A DNA stretch of 64,000 nt from Saccharibacillus endophyticus (GCF_013185185.1 NZ_JAAZWE010000004.1:466232-530231), one strand, 5' to 3'; shown: positions 50,327 to 59,692, numbered from the stretch's first letter. A program made the numbers and translations. Notes: generated from the sequence alone by a model not told the origin.

Positions 50327-51841
50327 CTATCGCAGCGTTTCGGTGAACTGGACCAAGTCGTTCGCTTGGGCGCGCACTTCGACGATCGAAGCATTGACCT
50401 GCTGCGTCATCGCCGCTTGCGCACCGGTCAGCTCGGCCATCGCGCCGATATTGTTCAAGATACGGTCGATCTGCTCTTTCATCTCGTTCAAGCTGCTTCC
50501 GATGTTGCCGGTCGCTTCCGCGCTGTTCACGGCAAGCTTGCGCACTTCGTCGGCCACGACCGAAAAGCCCCGGCCGGACTCGCCCGCGCGCGCCGCCTCG
50601 ATCGCCGCGTTCAGTCCGAGCAAATTGGTCTGTTCCGCCACTTCCTTGATAAAACTGGAGATATTCTGCGTTTCGTCGGCGCTCGTTTTGGCGCGATTGG
50701 CCGCTTTCGTCGATTTGTTTTGCATGTTCACCAGAGCCTGCGCGCCTTCGGCGATGGAGTCGATGCCGGTCACCATGTCTTCGATCGCCCGCGACAGCAG
50801 CGCGATTCGTTCGCCGACCCGATCGACCAACGCTTCCTTGTTTTTCTCCAGCGTAATTTCGCGCAGCGTTCCCGCCAAGCGCAGCGGCACGCCGTTCGCG
50901 TCGCGAACCGTCGCTCCGCTCGCCTTGTACCACAGATATCGTCCGTCCTTGTGGCGAAGACGGTATTCCTGATCCAGATCCGCGCGGCCGCTATAATCGT
51001 TCAAATAATCGGCCAAACCCTGCTGCGCCGCTTCCGCGTCCTCCGGATGCAGCTTCGAAGCCCAGCTGTCGAGACGGTTCGGAAGTTCTTCGACGCCGTT
51101 GTAACCGAGCATGCGCCGGAATTGGTCCGAGAACCAGATCTCGTTGCGCGGATTCACGGGATCGCCCGCAATGACCGTCATGTCCCACGGCGATTCCGTC
51201 AACGCCTGATTGATCAGATCGTAACGCGTCACCAGCCCGTCGAGCTCGTTTTCGCGCAGTTTCTTTTCGTGGATATCGAACAATGCGCCGACCACGCGAA
51301 GCGGAACGCCGCTCTCGTCGCGCGTGGTCGTGCCCGTCGCGCGGAACCAGCGATATTCGCCGTTTTTGAGCATCAGCCGATACTGAACGTCGTAAGGCGT
51401 GCGGCCCGAATGATCGTTCAAATGCGCCGCCAAGATGCCGACCACGCGTTCTTGCTCCTCGGGATGCAGACGCGAGGCCCAGCTGTCCAGAATATTGGGG
51501 AAATCGCGTTCGCCCGAGAAGCCGAGCATGCGCCGGAATTCGTCGCTCCACGTAAAGGCGTTGTTCGGATTGACCGGGTCGCCCGCGATAACGGTCATAT
51601 CCCACAGTCCGACTTCGATCGCTTTCGAAACCAGGTTCAAACGAAGCTCGGCATCCGCCGTTTGCAGAGCGGACAGCCTGAGCGCCGCATTCAAATTTTC
51701 GGCGATTTCGCGCGCTTCTTCCGAAGCATGCACCGATTCCAACCGACCGACCGCCAAGCCTTGTTCGGCCCGTTTTCTGAGTTCCCGGCTTGCTTCGAGC
51801 AGCGAGGTAACGGGATTGATTCCGGCAGTTTTAAACAACAT
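50327..51841 (-). CDS. Soluble PAS-PAS methyl-accepting chemotaxis protein
   Basis: This 504-residue receptor has no membrane helix. A short helical start is followed by two PAS_3 domains, about 65-200 and 205-330, that are clear duplicates: both contain WDMTVIAGDPVNP, SDxFRRMLG and LDSWASxLHPED/E, then YRLxxKxGxYxWxxAxG. A compact signalling domain follows, with tip EQTNLLGLNAAIEAARAGES. It probably senses an internal cue such as redox state or a small molecule. ATG at 51841 has AAGGAGG upstream. Confidence 0.92.
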   Translation of the reverse strand: MLFKTAGINPVTSLLEASRELRKRAEQGLAVGRLESVHASEEAREIAENLNAALRLSALQTADAELRLNLVSKAIEVGLWDMTVIAGDPVNPNNAFTWSDEFRRMLGFSGERDFPNILDSWASRLHPEEQERVVGILAAHLNDHSGRTPYDVQYRLMLKNGEYRWFRATGTTTRDESGVPLRVVGALFDIHEKKLRENELDGLVTRYDLINQALTESPWDMTVIAGDPVNPRNEIWFSDQFRRMLGYNGVEELPNRLDSWASKLHPEDAEAAQQGLADYLNDYSGRADLDQEYRLRHKDGRYLWYKASGATVRDANGVPLRLAGTLREITLEKNKEALVDRVGERIALLSRAIEDMVTGIDSIAEGAQALVNMQNKSTKAANRAKTSADETQNISSFIKEVAEQTNLLGLNAAIEAARAGESGRGFSVVADEVRKLAVNSAEATGNIGSSLNEMKEQIDRILNNIGAMAELTGAQAAMTQQVNASIVEVRAQANDLVQFTETLR

Positions 51842-52157
51842 TGCGAGTTCCTCCTTGGATGTTCCGGCAGCACGGTGCATAACCCGCAGTTTTCCGGTCG
51901 ATATTCGGCAGTTGCCGTTAAGCAAGCCAATAAGCTCTACTATAAACCATGATACCGGTCAAACCTAAAATCTTTCTGGCATATCGAAAAAGACGCCTGC
52001 ATCCGGAGCGATTTAATCGAAAGGGCTCTATTTAAATTTTCGATTCTATGTTAAAGTTGTAAGTTGCATCACTCTGTCATTTTTCAATAAAAATTTCCCG
52101 CATCTACACAAACGACGCGGAATCCCATAGATTTTTTTCATATAAAAAGGAGCCATC
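51842..52157. other. Divergent intergenic region before the DEAD-box helicase gene
   Basis: The 316-base gap is AT-rich in its right half (52010-52150). I see no convincing promoter, riboswitch or terminator. The AAAAAGGAG site at 52146 serves the helicase. A long leader would be usual for cold-induced DEAD-box genes, but nothing here proves it. Confidence 0.35.
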
Positions 52158-53888
52158 ATGACATTTAACGATTTGAACCTGATCCCTTCGATCCTCAAAG
52201 CCCTGCAAAAAGAAAACTATGCATCGCCGACGCCGATTCAACAGCAAGCCATTCCCGTTGCCCTCGAAGGTCGCGACGTGCTCGGCTGTGCCCAGACCGG
52301 AACCGGCAAAACGGCTGCATTCTCGCTTCCGATCATTCAACGCCTGTCGGCCGGCGCTACTCCGACGACTGCCGGAAAACGTCCGATTCGCTCGCTGATC
52401 CTGACTCCGACGCGCGAACTGGCGATTCAAATCTACGACAATATCCGGGCGTACAGCCGTTATACCGATCTGCGCAGCCAAGTGATCGTGGGCGGCGTCT
52501 CGCAAACTCCGCAAGAACGCGAACTGAAGCGCGGTACGGATATCTTGATCGCGACGCCGGGCCGTTTGCTCGATCTGATGAACCAAAAGCACGTCAATCT
52601 CGACTACATCGAGATCCTGGTGCTCGACGAAGCCGACCGCATGCTCGATATGGGCTTTATTCGCGATGTGCAAAAAATCATCGCCAAAGTTCCGGCCAAA
52701 AAACAAACGCTGTTCTTCTCGGCAACGATGCCGCAAGAAATCGCCGACCTGGTCGATTCGCTGCTGGTGAACCCGGCTAAAGTCGAAATCACGCCCGTTT
52801 CGTCGACGGTTGACCGTATTCGCCAAGCCGTTTATCTCGTCGATAAGCCGAATAAGCAGAAGCTGCTGAACGATATTTTGAAAGACGCTTCGATCGAATC
52901 GGCGCTCGTGTTCACGCGGACCAAGCACGGCGCGAACCGCGTGGCGCGCCTGCTCGACCGTGCCGGCATCTCGGCGCTGGCGATTCACGGCGACAAGTCG
53001 CAAAACGCTCGCCAAACGGCGCTGAACAATTTCAAAAACGGTACGACGCGCGTTCTCGTCGCGACCGATATCGCCGCGCGCGGCATCGATATCGACGAGC
53101 TGTCGCATGTGATCAACTTCAATCTGCCGAACATTCCGGAGACGTATGTCCACCGCATCGGCCGTACGGGCCGCGCCGGACGCGACGGCATCTCGATCTC
53201 GTTCTGCGAAACGGAAGAACTGCCTTACCTGAAAGACATTCAGAAGCTGATCGGCAAAACGATCCCTGAAGTCACTGACCACGCTTATCCGATGACCGGC
53301 GAGACGCCTGCCGCTCCGCAGCCTGCGCAAAAAGGCCAGCAGCAAGGACGCGGACGCCGCGGAGAATCACAGTCCGCACAAGGCCAATCTCAGGGGCAAT
53401 CCCGGCAAAATGCCGTAAAACCTGCGCCAAAGGCCAAAGCTCCGCAAAACGAAAACAGAGCTGCAGCAAAGTCTCCGGCAGTCAAAAACGAGGGGCGTCC
53501 GAACGCGCCGAAGAAAACGACGGCGAAGCCTAATGCTCCGCAAACGGCGGGCCAAGCTCAAGCCGCTGACAAAGCTCCTGTAACAGCAGGTACCAAGCCG
53601 CAGCAGGCTCCGAAAAATCGTCCGGCAGGCCAACCTGCACGCGCGAACGGCAGCAAGCCTGCCAATGCTCAAGCAGGCGGCGAAGCCAATCGCAACCGCG
53701 CGCCGAAAAAGCCGCAAAACGGACCGCGTGCCGCAGCCGACGGCAAACGGCCGCGCACGGGCGGACGTCCGCAGCCGGGAACGGCAGCTTCGGCACGCGC
53801 CAGCGCCAACAAAAAGTGGACCGACGGCCAATGGGCCGCCGACACCCTGTACCGCGCCAGCTACGGCCTTTCGGGCGACAAGGCTTAA
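52158..53888 (+). CDS. DEAD-box ATP-dependent RNA helicase
   Basis: This 576-residue helicase has Q motif PTPIQQQAIP, motif I AQTGTGKTAAF, Ia LTPTRELAIQ, II VLDEADRML, III FFSATMP, V ATDIAARGIDI and VI HRIGRTGRAGRDG. Residues from about 385 on form a long, low-complexity basic tail rich in Ala, Pro, Gln, Lys and Asn with RGRRG near its start, which probably binds RNA. Similar RhlE/CshA-type enzymes act in RNA decay, ribosome assembly and cold growth. ATG at 52158 has AAAAAGGAG upstream. Confidence 0.95.
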   Translation: MTFNDLNLIPSILKALQKENYASPTPIQQQAIPVALEGRDVLGCAQTGTGKTAAFSLPIIQRLSAGATPTTAGKRPIRSLILTPTRELAIQIYDNIRAYSRYTDLRSQVIVGGVSQTPQERELKRGTDILIATPGRLLDLMNQKHVNLDYIEILVLDEADRMLDMGFIRDVQKIIAKVPAKKQTLFFSATMPQEIADLVDSLLVNPAKVEITPVSSTVDRIRQAVYLVDKPNKQKLLNDILKDASIESALVFTRTKHGANRVARLLDRAGISALAIHGDKSQNARQTALNNFKNGTTRVLVATDIAARGIDIDELSHVINFNLPNIPETYVHRIGRTGRAGRDGISISFCETEELPYLKDIQKLIGKTIPEVTDHAYPMTGETPAAPQPAQKGQQQGRGRRGESQSAQGQSQGQSRQNAVKPAPKAKAPQNENRAAAKSPAVKNEGRPNAPKKTTAKPNAPQTAGQAQAADKAPVTAGTKPQQAPKNRPAGQPARANGSKPANAQAGGEANRNRAPKKPQNGPRAAADGKRPRTGGRPQPGTAASARASANKKWTDGQWAADTLYRASYGLSGDKA

Positions 53889-53907
53889 CCAGCTTCGCTG
53901 GTTAAGC
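53883..53907 (+). terminator. Hairpin at the helicase stop codon
   Basis: GCTTAACCAGC (53883-53893) pairs perfectly with GCTGGTTAAGC (53897-53907) around TTC, and the TAA stop is inside the stem. The T tail is weak (TCTTT), so it may be an RNA-stability stem more than a terminator. Confidence 0.6.
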
Positions 53908-53978
53908 TCTTTGCGGCGGTTCGGCAGAAAAGGCTTTGATCTTTTTCGTACTGCTTTTTACTCCTTTAATGAACATTC

Positions 53979-54007
53979 AAAAAGCGCGACATTTTGCCGC
54001 GCTTTTT
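53979..54007. terminator. Bidirectional intrinsic terminator
   Basis: AAAAAGCGCG (53979-53988) pairs with CGCGCTTTTT (53998-54007) between the convergent helicase and DinB genes. Confidence 0.85.
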
Positions 54008-54074
54008 GTGCTGTCCGAAAGTTTTCATATGTTGTTCGTCTTCGGCCCGCAACCTGATCCCGGTATTCGGCCTG

Positions 54075-54563
54075 TTACATGTACAACATCGAAAAATGAA
54101 GCTCGTGTCCCAATTGCTTGAGATAGTTGTATAACTGGGAACGGTGGTGGAACAGGTGGGTCAATGTCTCGATCTGCCATTGAATCTGGGTATGTCCGGA
54201 CTCGGCGTAGAACGCTTTGGTGGAACGGGTCATCAGATCTTCAGGGCTCAGCGAAGTGATGTAAGCTTTATACGGCTCGAAGCTTTCGCGCAGGGCGGCA
54301 GCCAAAAGTTCGGGATCGGTTTCGTTGTCCAGGCTGCTCTCGATCGCACCGACTTCTTCCGCATTGCCTTCTTGCATGATCTTCAAGTCGCTCCGCGGCA
54401 CCAAGGCCAAATGACGAACCAATTCAGGCAGCGAGCGCATATTGTCCTGCGGGCGGTAGCTCCAGTCTTCCGGACGGATGAGACGGATCAACGCTTCTCC
54501 GGTACGCACGCCCGTTTCGAGTTCAGTCAGCAGGTGATCACGGATTTGCAAAGCTTCAGTCAT
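54075..54563 (-). CDS. DinB-family protein
   Basis: This 162-residue protein is a four-helix bundle of the DinB/YfiT type: LQIRDHLLTELETGVRTGEA, LPELVRHLALVPRSDLKIM, and the late IETLTHLFHHRSQLYNYLKQ. Metal-ligand histidines would be in VRHLA and in HLFHHR. Some members are bacillithiol S-transferases; this one is not assigned a substrate. GAGGAG precedes ATG at 54563. Confidence 0.9.
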   Translation of the reverse strand: MTEALQIRDHLLTELETGVRTGEALIRLIRPEDWSYRPQDNMRSLPELVRHLALVPRSDLKIMQEGNAEEVGAIESSLDNETDPELLAAALRESFEPYKAYITSLSPEDLMTRSTKAFYAESGHTQIQWQIETLTHLFHHRSQLYNYLKQLGHELHFSMLYM

Positions 54564-54654
54564 CTTCTTTTCTCCTCTTTTTGGGGAATGGACGTCGTCT
54601 TCAGTATAAAGGGATTTTTCGTTGCGAACAAGTGTTTGTTTTTGGGGTTGTAAA

Positions 54655-54683
54655 AAAGCCCGGCTTTATGCACGCCGGGCTTT
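54655..54683 (-). terminator. Intrinsic terminator of the nirC-sumT unit
   Basis: AAAGCCCGGC (54655-54664) pairs with GCCGGGCTTT (54674-54683); the minus strand continues with a T run. It lies downstream of the methyltransferase gene that ends at 54719. Confidence 0.9.
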
Positions 54684-54718
54684 CAAGGCCATGAAGAGGA
54701 CGACTTCTTCGTACCGGT

Positions 54719-55483
54719 TCACACGATATGCCGATTCTCCCATTCCGACGGCCGCAGCATCTCTCGCACGCCGACGGTATCGCCGATTAGCAGCATGGCC
54801 GGATTGCCTACATTCATGGCAACAGCCAGTCGTGCGATGCCGCCCAATGTTCCGGTGATCACGCGTTCGGCTTCCGTCGTCGCGTTTTCGATCAAGGCGG
54901 CGGGCGTACTCGCATCGCGCCCGTGACGGATCAGCTCGCCGCTGATTTCTTCCAGACGCGAAACGCCCATATAGACGGCCAAGGTATCCGCGCCTTGCGC
55001 CAGCAGATCCCAGCGCACCGGAGCATCGGCTTCGCCGCAGCGGCTTCCGGTGACGACGGCGAACGAAGCGGCCGTACCCCGGTGGGTGAGCGGAATGCCT
55101 GACGATGCGGATGCGCCGGAAGCCGACGTCACGCCGGGTACGATCTCGAACTCGATGCCCGCTTTGGATGCGGCTAAAGCTTCTTCCCCGCCGCGCCCGA
55201 ACACGAACGGATCGCCGCCTTTCAGCCGTACCACATGATGCCCCGCTTTCGCGTAATCGACGATCAGGCGGTCAATCTCGCTTTGCGTGAGCGCGTGACG
55301 CCCGGGAGCCTTGCCGCAGTAGATTTTGAGCGTTCCCGGCGGGCAATGCTCCAGCAGTTTGTCGCTCACGAGCCGGTCGTACATCACGACGTCGGCTTGT
55401 TCCAGACGGCGCAGCGCTTTGACCGTAATCAGTTCCGGATCTCCCGGTCCCGCGCCGACGATTGAAATTTTTCCACGGCTCAT
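54719..55483 (-). CDS. cobA: Uroporphyrinogen-III C-methyltransferase
   Basis: This 254-residue SAM-dependent enzyme methylates uroporphyrinogen III at C2 and C7 to precorrin-2, the first step to siroheme. Family motifs: ISIVGAGPGDPELITVKALR, DVVMYDRLVS, HVVRLKGGDPFVFGRGGEEA, EIVPGVTSASGASASSGIPL and NPAMLLIGDTVGV. Siroheme is the cofactor of NirB, which explains the location. ATG at 55483 has GGAGG upstream and overlaps the nirC stop by four bases (ATGA). A longer open frame upstream in this phase is only a shadow of nirC. Confidence 0.95.
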   Translation of the reverse strand: MSRGKISIVGAGPGDPELITVKALRRLEQADVVMYDRLVSDKLLEHCPPGTLKIYCGKAPGRHALTQSEIDRLIVDYAKAGHHVVRLKGGDPFVFGRGGEEALAASKAGIEFEIVPGVTSASGASASSGIPLTHRGTAASFAVVTGSRCGEADAPVRWDLLAQGADTLAVYMGVSRLEEISGELIRHGRDASTPAALIENATTEAERVITGTLGGIARLAVAMNVGNPAMLLIGDTVGVREMLRPSEWENRHIV

Positions 55484-56343
55484 ACGCTTTTCCTCCAAAC
55501 AGGCAGATTTAAAGGCTTTTGTTCGGCTTCGACGGATGACGCAGGAACCGCTTCGCCTCGTCCTTGCTTCAATCCCCAATACAACAGCAGCCCCGTAAAC
55601 AAAGCGCCGCCCGCGAAGTTGCCGAGCAATACCGGAATACCGCTCCAGACCAACCAATCCATGCCGCTGACGTTCGCGCCGAGCAGCATGCCTGCCGGGA
55701 CGACGAACATGTTGACGACCGTATGCTCGAATCCTTGTCCGAAAAAGATCAGGATCGGCAGCCACATCGCGAATATTTTGCCGCTGGTCGATCTGGACGT
55801 CATCGCCATGACCGCGCCGAGCGTGACCATCCAGTTGCACAAGATTGCCTTGACGAATACGAGCAGCATGCCGGACGAGCCGAGCGCCTGATAAGCGAGC
55901 GTTTTCGCTTCGGCCGTGCCGACGAGGGTCGCGATTAACGGATTGGATAGATCCGTTCCGGCTTTGGTCGCGACGAACGCGTAGGCGAGAGCATACAGAC
56001 CGCAACCGAGCAGATGACCGACGATGACCCAGAAATAGTTTTTGAGCATCGCGGAGACGGTCGTCTTTTTCTCCAGAACGGCCAGCGGAATCAGGGCGAA
56101 GCTGCCCGTGACCAATTCGAGGCCGAGCAGTACGATGATGACGAAACCGACGGGAAACAGGATCGCGCCTACCATCGGGATACCGGTTTGACCGGACGCG
56201 GTCATCGCGAGAGTAGTGGCGCAAGCGAGGATCGCGCCTGCCAGGCCGCTGCGGATCAACAATTGCGCGGCGGACAGTTCTGCTTTGGTCTTGCCTGCGT
56301 CGATCATGGTTTGCAGCACTTCGGCTGGTTTGACGTAGTCCAT
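55480..56343 (-). CDS. nirC: Formate/nitrite transporter family protein (NirC-like)
   Basis: This 287-residue channel has six hydrophobic helices and the FNT motifs NYFWVIVGHLLGCGLYAL and ILCNWMVTLGAVMAM, with GFEHTVVNMFV near the pore. In this context it carries nitrite across the membrane to supply NirB. Its stop overlaps the siroheme methyltransferase start. It begins with MDYVKPAEVLQ; the ribosome binding site (AGGA, 14 bases upstream) is weak. A 343-base gap separates it from nirD. Confidence 0.92.
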   Translation of the reverse strand: MDYVKPAEVLQTMIDAGKTKAELSAAQLLIRSGLAGAILACATTLAMTASGQTGIPMVGAILFPVGFVIIVLLGLELVTGSFALIPLAVLEKKTTVSAMLKNYFWVIVGHLLGCGLYALAYAFVATKAGTDLSNPLIATLVGTAEAKTLAYQALGSSGMLLVFVKAILCNWMVTLGAVMAMTSRSTSGKIFAMWLPILIFFGQGFEHTVVNMFVVPAGMLLGANVSGMDWLVWSGIPVLLGNFAGGALFTGLLLYWGLKQGRGEAVPASSVEAEQKPLNLPVWRKSV

Positions 56344-56686
56344 GAGGCATCGGCTCGTTTCCTGTGAATTTGGGAGGCAGGGGGTGGCGGGTAGGGATAG
56401 ATGAAATACCAGCCCCCGAAGCTCAAAGATTGGGTTTGAGTTGTTTTGCAACTTGCCTCAGCTTCATTGACGAAAAGGCAGCGTAGCCTTACGCATTTGC
56501 TTCTTGCGGCACGCTTCGTTGACTATTCAGCAGCGTGGGGATCTTAATCAAGCAAAATCAAGGTCTCAGACGCTTCTACATTGCTTTTTAGGACATGCAA
56601 GACAAAGATTAGTCTCAAATAGGAGTCTACGTTGTCAAACAAGCAATGGATCAGCGTACCCGATCTAATATCCGGAACGGCTCAGG
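56344..56686 (-). other. Gap between nirD and nirC
   Basis: The 343-base gap contains TTGACA on the minus strand (56633-56638), with a poor -10 (GACTAA) at about 18 bases, so nirC may have an additional promoter. A small stem GCGTA-N4-TACGC lies near 56488. No clear terminator and no ANTAR-type hairpin pair was seen, so read-through from nirD is possible. Confidence 0.35.
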
Positions 56687-57043
56687 TCAGGCGATATGCG
56701 TATCGGTGCCGGAGGCGCCGAGCAGGGAAGCAGGCACAGTCAGGTAGATGGTGCCGTCGGCTTGGACTTCGGTCGGGAAAGTCTCGATGCAGCCTTTATC
56801 GGGGTCGAGGGCTTCGCCGCTGCGGAGGTCGATGCGCCAGTCGTGCAGCGGGCAGTGGACGACCGGGCCGCAGACCATGCCTTCGGACAGCACGCCGCCT
56901 TTGTGGGGGCAGCGGTTTTCGACGGCCAGGATCTCGCCGTCGGACAGACGGAACAAGGCGATTTCGAGACCGTTGACGTTGAGGCGGCGCGAGCCTAAAG
57001 GGTCGATATCGGTCAGTTTGCCTGCTTTTACTTGTTGGCTCAT
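56687..57043 (-). CDS. nirD: Nitrite reductase small subunit (Rieske-type)
   Basis: This 118-residue protein has the Rieske 2Fe-2S ligand motifs ENRCPHKGG (Cys-x-His) and HCPLHDWRIDL (Cys-x2-His). It is the small subunit of assimilatory NAD(P)H nitrite reductase. Its ATG overlaps the nirB stop by four bases (ATGA) and has GAGGAGG upstream, so both are translated together. Confidence 0.95.
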   Translation of the reverse strand: MSQQVKAGKLTDIDPLGSRRLNVNGLEIALFRLSDGEILAVENRCPHKGGVLSEGMVCGPVVHCPLHDWRIDLRSGEALDPDKGCIETFPTEVQADGTIYLTVPASLLGASGTDTHIA

Positions 57044-59529
57044 GCGGATTCCTCCTCTTTGCGGTCGTTACGGTCAGCTGCGGATACGGATACCGCTTCG
57101 GCGGCCGGGAGGCGTTCGAAGTTTTTGCGCAGTTCCGGTTCGTTGACGATTTGTTTCCACGGATCGACGGTGCGGTCCAGGGTGTCGCGCAGCCTCATAT
57201 GCAGCGCTTTGCGTTCGGCTTCGTCGCTGAGCACTTGTTTGACATGATCGAGACCGACGCGTTCCACCCAAGGGGCGGTACGCTCGTTCCAGGTTGCATT
57301 TTCGCGATAATATTGCAGGAACGCGCTCGCCCATTCTTCCACTTCGTCGTCCGTTTTGACGAAGCCCAGCAGGTCGGTCGCCCGAACATGGATGCCCGCG
57401 TTGCCGCCGACATGCAGTTCCCAACCGCCGTCGACCGCGACGACGCCGAAGTCTTTGACGGTCGCTTCCGCGCAGTTGCGCGGACAGCCGGAGACGGCCA
57501 GTTTCACTTTGGCGGGCGCGTTCATGCGCTCGAACGCTTTTTCCAAACGCACGCCCATGCCCATCGCGTCCTGGGTGCCGAAGCGGCAGAAGGTGGAGCC
57601 GACGCACGTTTTGACGGTGCGGAGCGCTTTGCCGTAGCCGTGGCCGGAAGGCATGTCGAGCGCTTCCCAGACGCCGGGCAGGTCTTCTTTTTTCACGCCG
57701 AGCAGGTCGAGACGCTGTCCGCCGGTGAACTTGACCAACGGAACGTCGAATTTCTCCGCGACTTCGGCAATGCGCTTCAGTTCGGTCGGGGACGTGACGC
57801 CGCCGTAAATGCGAGGGATGACCGAATAGGTGCCGTCTTTTTGAATATTGGCATGGTAGCGTTCATTGGCGAAACGGGATTCTTTCTCGTCTTTGTATTC
57901 CGCCGGGAACAGCATGCCCAGATAGTAGTTCAGCGAAGGACGGCATTTGGAGCAGCCTTCGTCGTTGTTCCATTCCAGCACGTTCATGACTTCTTTGACC
58001 GTTTTGAGGCCCATGCGCTTGATGTCGGCCACGATCTCGTCGCGGCTCAAGGAGGTGCATCCGCAGATGCCTTCTTTGACCGTCACGACGTCGTCGCCCG
58101 CATGGATTTGCAGCAATCCTTCGACCAGAGGCTTGCAGCCGCCGCAGGAAGCCGAGGCTTTGGTGCAGCCTTTGATTTGGCCGAGACTGGTGCAGCCGCC
58201 TTCGATCGCGGAGACGATGTCGCCTTTGGAGACGCCGTTGCAGCCGCAGACGATCTCGTCGACCGGCATGGCTTCGAGCCGCGCCGTGCCGCTTCCGCCC
58301 CCGCCGCCGGATGCAAGAGCGTCGGCCGGCAGGCCGAGCAGCAGCTCTTTTTCGCGGCCGGCAATGTTCTCCCCGCTTTTGATCAGGGAAAACAACGAAG
58401 CGCCTTCCCCCGTCTCGCCGAACAGCACCGCTCCGATCAGCTTGTTTTCCATAATGACGAGCTTCTTATATACGCCTTCGATCTCGTCCTGATACCGAAG
58501 CGCCCGAGCGCCTTCCGGTTCGACGAAAATGCCGCCCGAGAACACGTCGACGCCGGATACTTTGAGCTTGGTCGACGTGACCGAGCCCGCATAGCCGTCG
58601 ACCGGAACGCCGGCGAGGCTTTTCGCCAGCACGGCGCCCTGCTCGTACAGCGGCGCGACCAATCCGTAGGCGATGCCCCGATGCTGCGCGCATTCGCCGA
58701 CCGAGTAGATGCCCGGCACGTTGGTCCGCATGTAATCGTCCACGACGATCCCGCGCTCTACGGCAAGTCCGCTGCGCTGCGCCAAAGCCACGTTCGGACG
58801 GATGCCGACGGCCATGACGACGAGGTCCGCTTCGAGCATGCTGCCGTCTTTGAACAGCAATCCTTTGGCGCGCTGCTTGCCGAGAACGGCTTCCGTTTGC
58901 TTTTTGAGCAGGAACTTCATGCCTTGGGCTTCCAGCTCTTTTTGCAGCATTAAGGAAGCGGGACGGTCGAGCTGGCGCTCCATCAGGTACTCGTTGATAT
59001 GAATGACGGTAACGTCCATGCCCAAGTTCAGCAGGCCGCGCGCCGCTTCGAGTCCGAGCAATCCGCCGCCGATGACCGCCGCTTTTTTGTGCTTTCGGGA
59101 CGCTTCCTGCATGGCGACGCAGTCTTTGATATCGCGGAAGCCGATAACGCCTTCTTTGTCCGCGCCGGGAATCGGCAGGATGAACGCGTCGGAGCCCGTG
59201 GCGACGATCAGCTCGTCATAGTCCGCTTCGATGCCGCCTTCGGCGTAGACCCGGCGATTGTCGCTGTCGATCTTCGATACGGCCTGGCCGAGATGCAGCG
59301 TGATCCCGTTTTCCCGGTACCAGTCCAGATCATTGATCACGATCTCTTCCATGCTTGCTCCGCCGGCCAACACGGACGACAACATGATGCGGTTATAGTT
59401 CGGATGCGGCTCTGCGCCGAATATCGTAATATCGTACAGGTCGGGCGCCAATTTGAGCAGATGTTCGATCGTGCGGACGCCTGCCATGCCGTTGCCGACG
59501 AGCACCAATTTTTTGCGTTTGTTTGCCAT
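57040..59529 (-). CDS. nirB: Assimilatory nitrite reductase [NAD(P)H] large subunit
   Basis: This 829-residue enzyme reduces nitrite to ammonium. Domains in order: FAD/NAD(P)-dependent reductase (LVLVGNGMAGVRTIEHLL at the start, AAVIGGGLLGLEAARGLL near 150), a BFD-like 2Fe-2S region with CGCNGVSKGDI and KASASCGGCKPLVEGL (about 425-480), then the sulfite/nitrite reductase half-domains. The 4Fe-4S/siroheme ligands are CVGSTFC and SGCPRNC. AAAGGAG precedes ATG at 59529. It heads the nir operon and is preceded by a structured leader (59566-59692). Confidence 0.96.
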   Translation of the reverse strand: MANKRKKLVLVGNGMAGVRTIEHLLKLAPDLYDITIFGAEPHPNYNRIMLSSVLAGGASMEEIVINDLDWYRENGITLHLGQAVSKIDSDNRRVYAEGGIEADYDELIVATGSDAFILPIPGADKEGVIGFRDIKDCVAMQEASRKHKKAAVIGGGLLGLEAARGLLNLGMDVTVIHINEYLMERQLDRPASLMLQKELEAQGMKFLLKKQTEAVLGKQRAKGLLFKDGSMLEADLVVMAVGIRPNVALAQRSGLAVERGIVVDDYMRTNVPGIYSVGECAQHRGIAYGLVAPLYEQGAVLAKSLAGVPVDGYAGSVTSTKLKVSGVDVFSGGIFVEPEGARALRYQDEIEGVYKKLVIMENKLIGAVLFGETGEGASLFSLIKSGENIAGREKELLLGLPADALASGGGGGSGTARLEAMPVDEIVCGCNGVSKGDIVSAIEGGCTSLGQIKGCTKASASCGGCKPLVEGLLQIHAGDDVVTVKEGICGCTSLSRDEIVADIKRMGLKTVKEVMNVLEWNNDEGCSKCRPSLNYYLGMLFPAEYKDEKESRFANERYHANIQKDGTYSVIPRIYGGVTSPTELKRIAEVAEKFDVPLVKFTGGQRLDLLGVKKEDLPGVWEALDMPSGHGYGKALRTVKTCVGSTFCRFGTQDAMGMGVRLEKAFERMNAPAKVKLAVSGCPRNCAEATVKDFGVVAVDGGWELHVGGNAGIHVRATDLLGFVKTDDEVEEWASAFLQYYRENATWNERTAPWVERVGLDHVKQVLSDEAERKALHMRLRDTLDRTVDPWKQIVNEPELRKNFERLPAAEAVSVSAADRNDRKEEESA

Positions 59530-59565
59530 ACGGAATCGCTCCTTTTCTGGTCAGAGGGAGTATCG

Positions 59566-59674
59566 GAAAACACAAACAGCCCGCATCACCCGCTTCGGAA
59601 ATCTTGCTTGTTCCGTTGCTGTTTAAGGTGAGCAGGCGCCATTGCCGCTTCAGTCGGACACATCTTTGTATCCG
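59566..59674 (-). ncRNA. nirB leader: tandem ANTAR-type hairpins and terminator-like stem
   Basis: In RNA sense (minus strand), the first hairpin (59655-59674) has stem CGGATAC/GTGTCCG and loop AAAGAU. The second (59631-59649) has stem AGCGGC/GCC-U-GCU with one bulge and loop AAUGGC. Both loops have A at position 1 and G at position 4, the known ANTAR target rule. A third structure (59574-59624) pairs AAACAGC with GCUGUUU and inner CGGAA with UUCCG, followed by GUGUUUU, and can act as a terminator. Antitermination of nirB by the neighbouring ANTAR protein is the inferred role. Confidence 0.72.
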
Positions 59675-59692
59675 CGTCGTTTCTTGAGACCG

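Noticed and set aside
54719..56350. A 543-codon minus-strand frame joining the siroheme methyltransferase to upstream sequence
   Set aside because: The first half is an out-of-frame reading of nirC with Arg/Ser-rich sequence. The methyltransferase has its own ribosome binding site and ATG at 55483.
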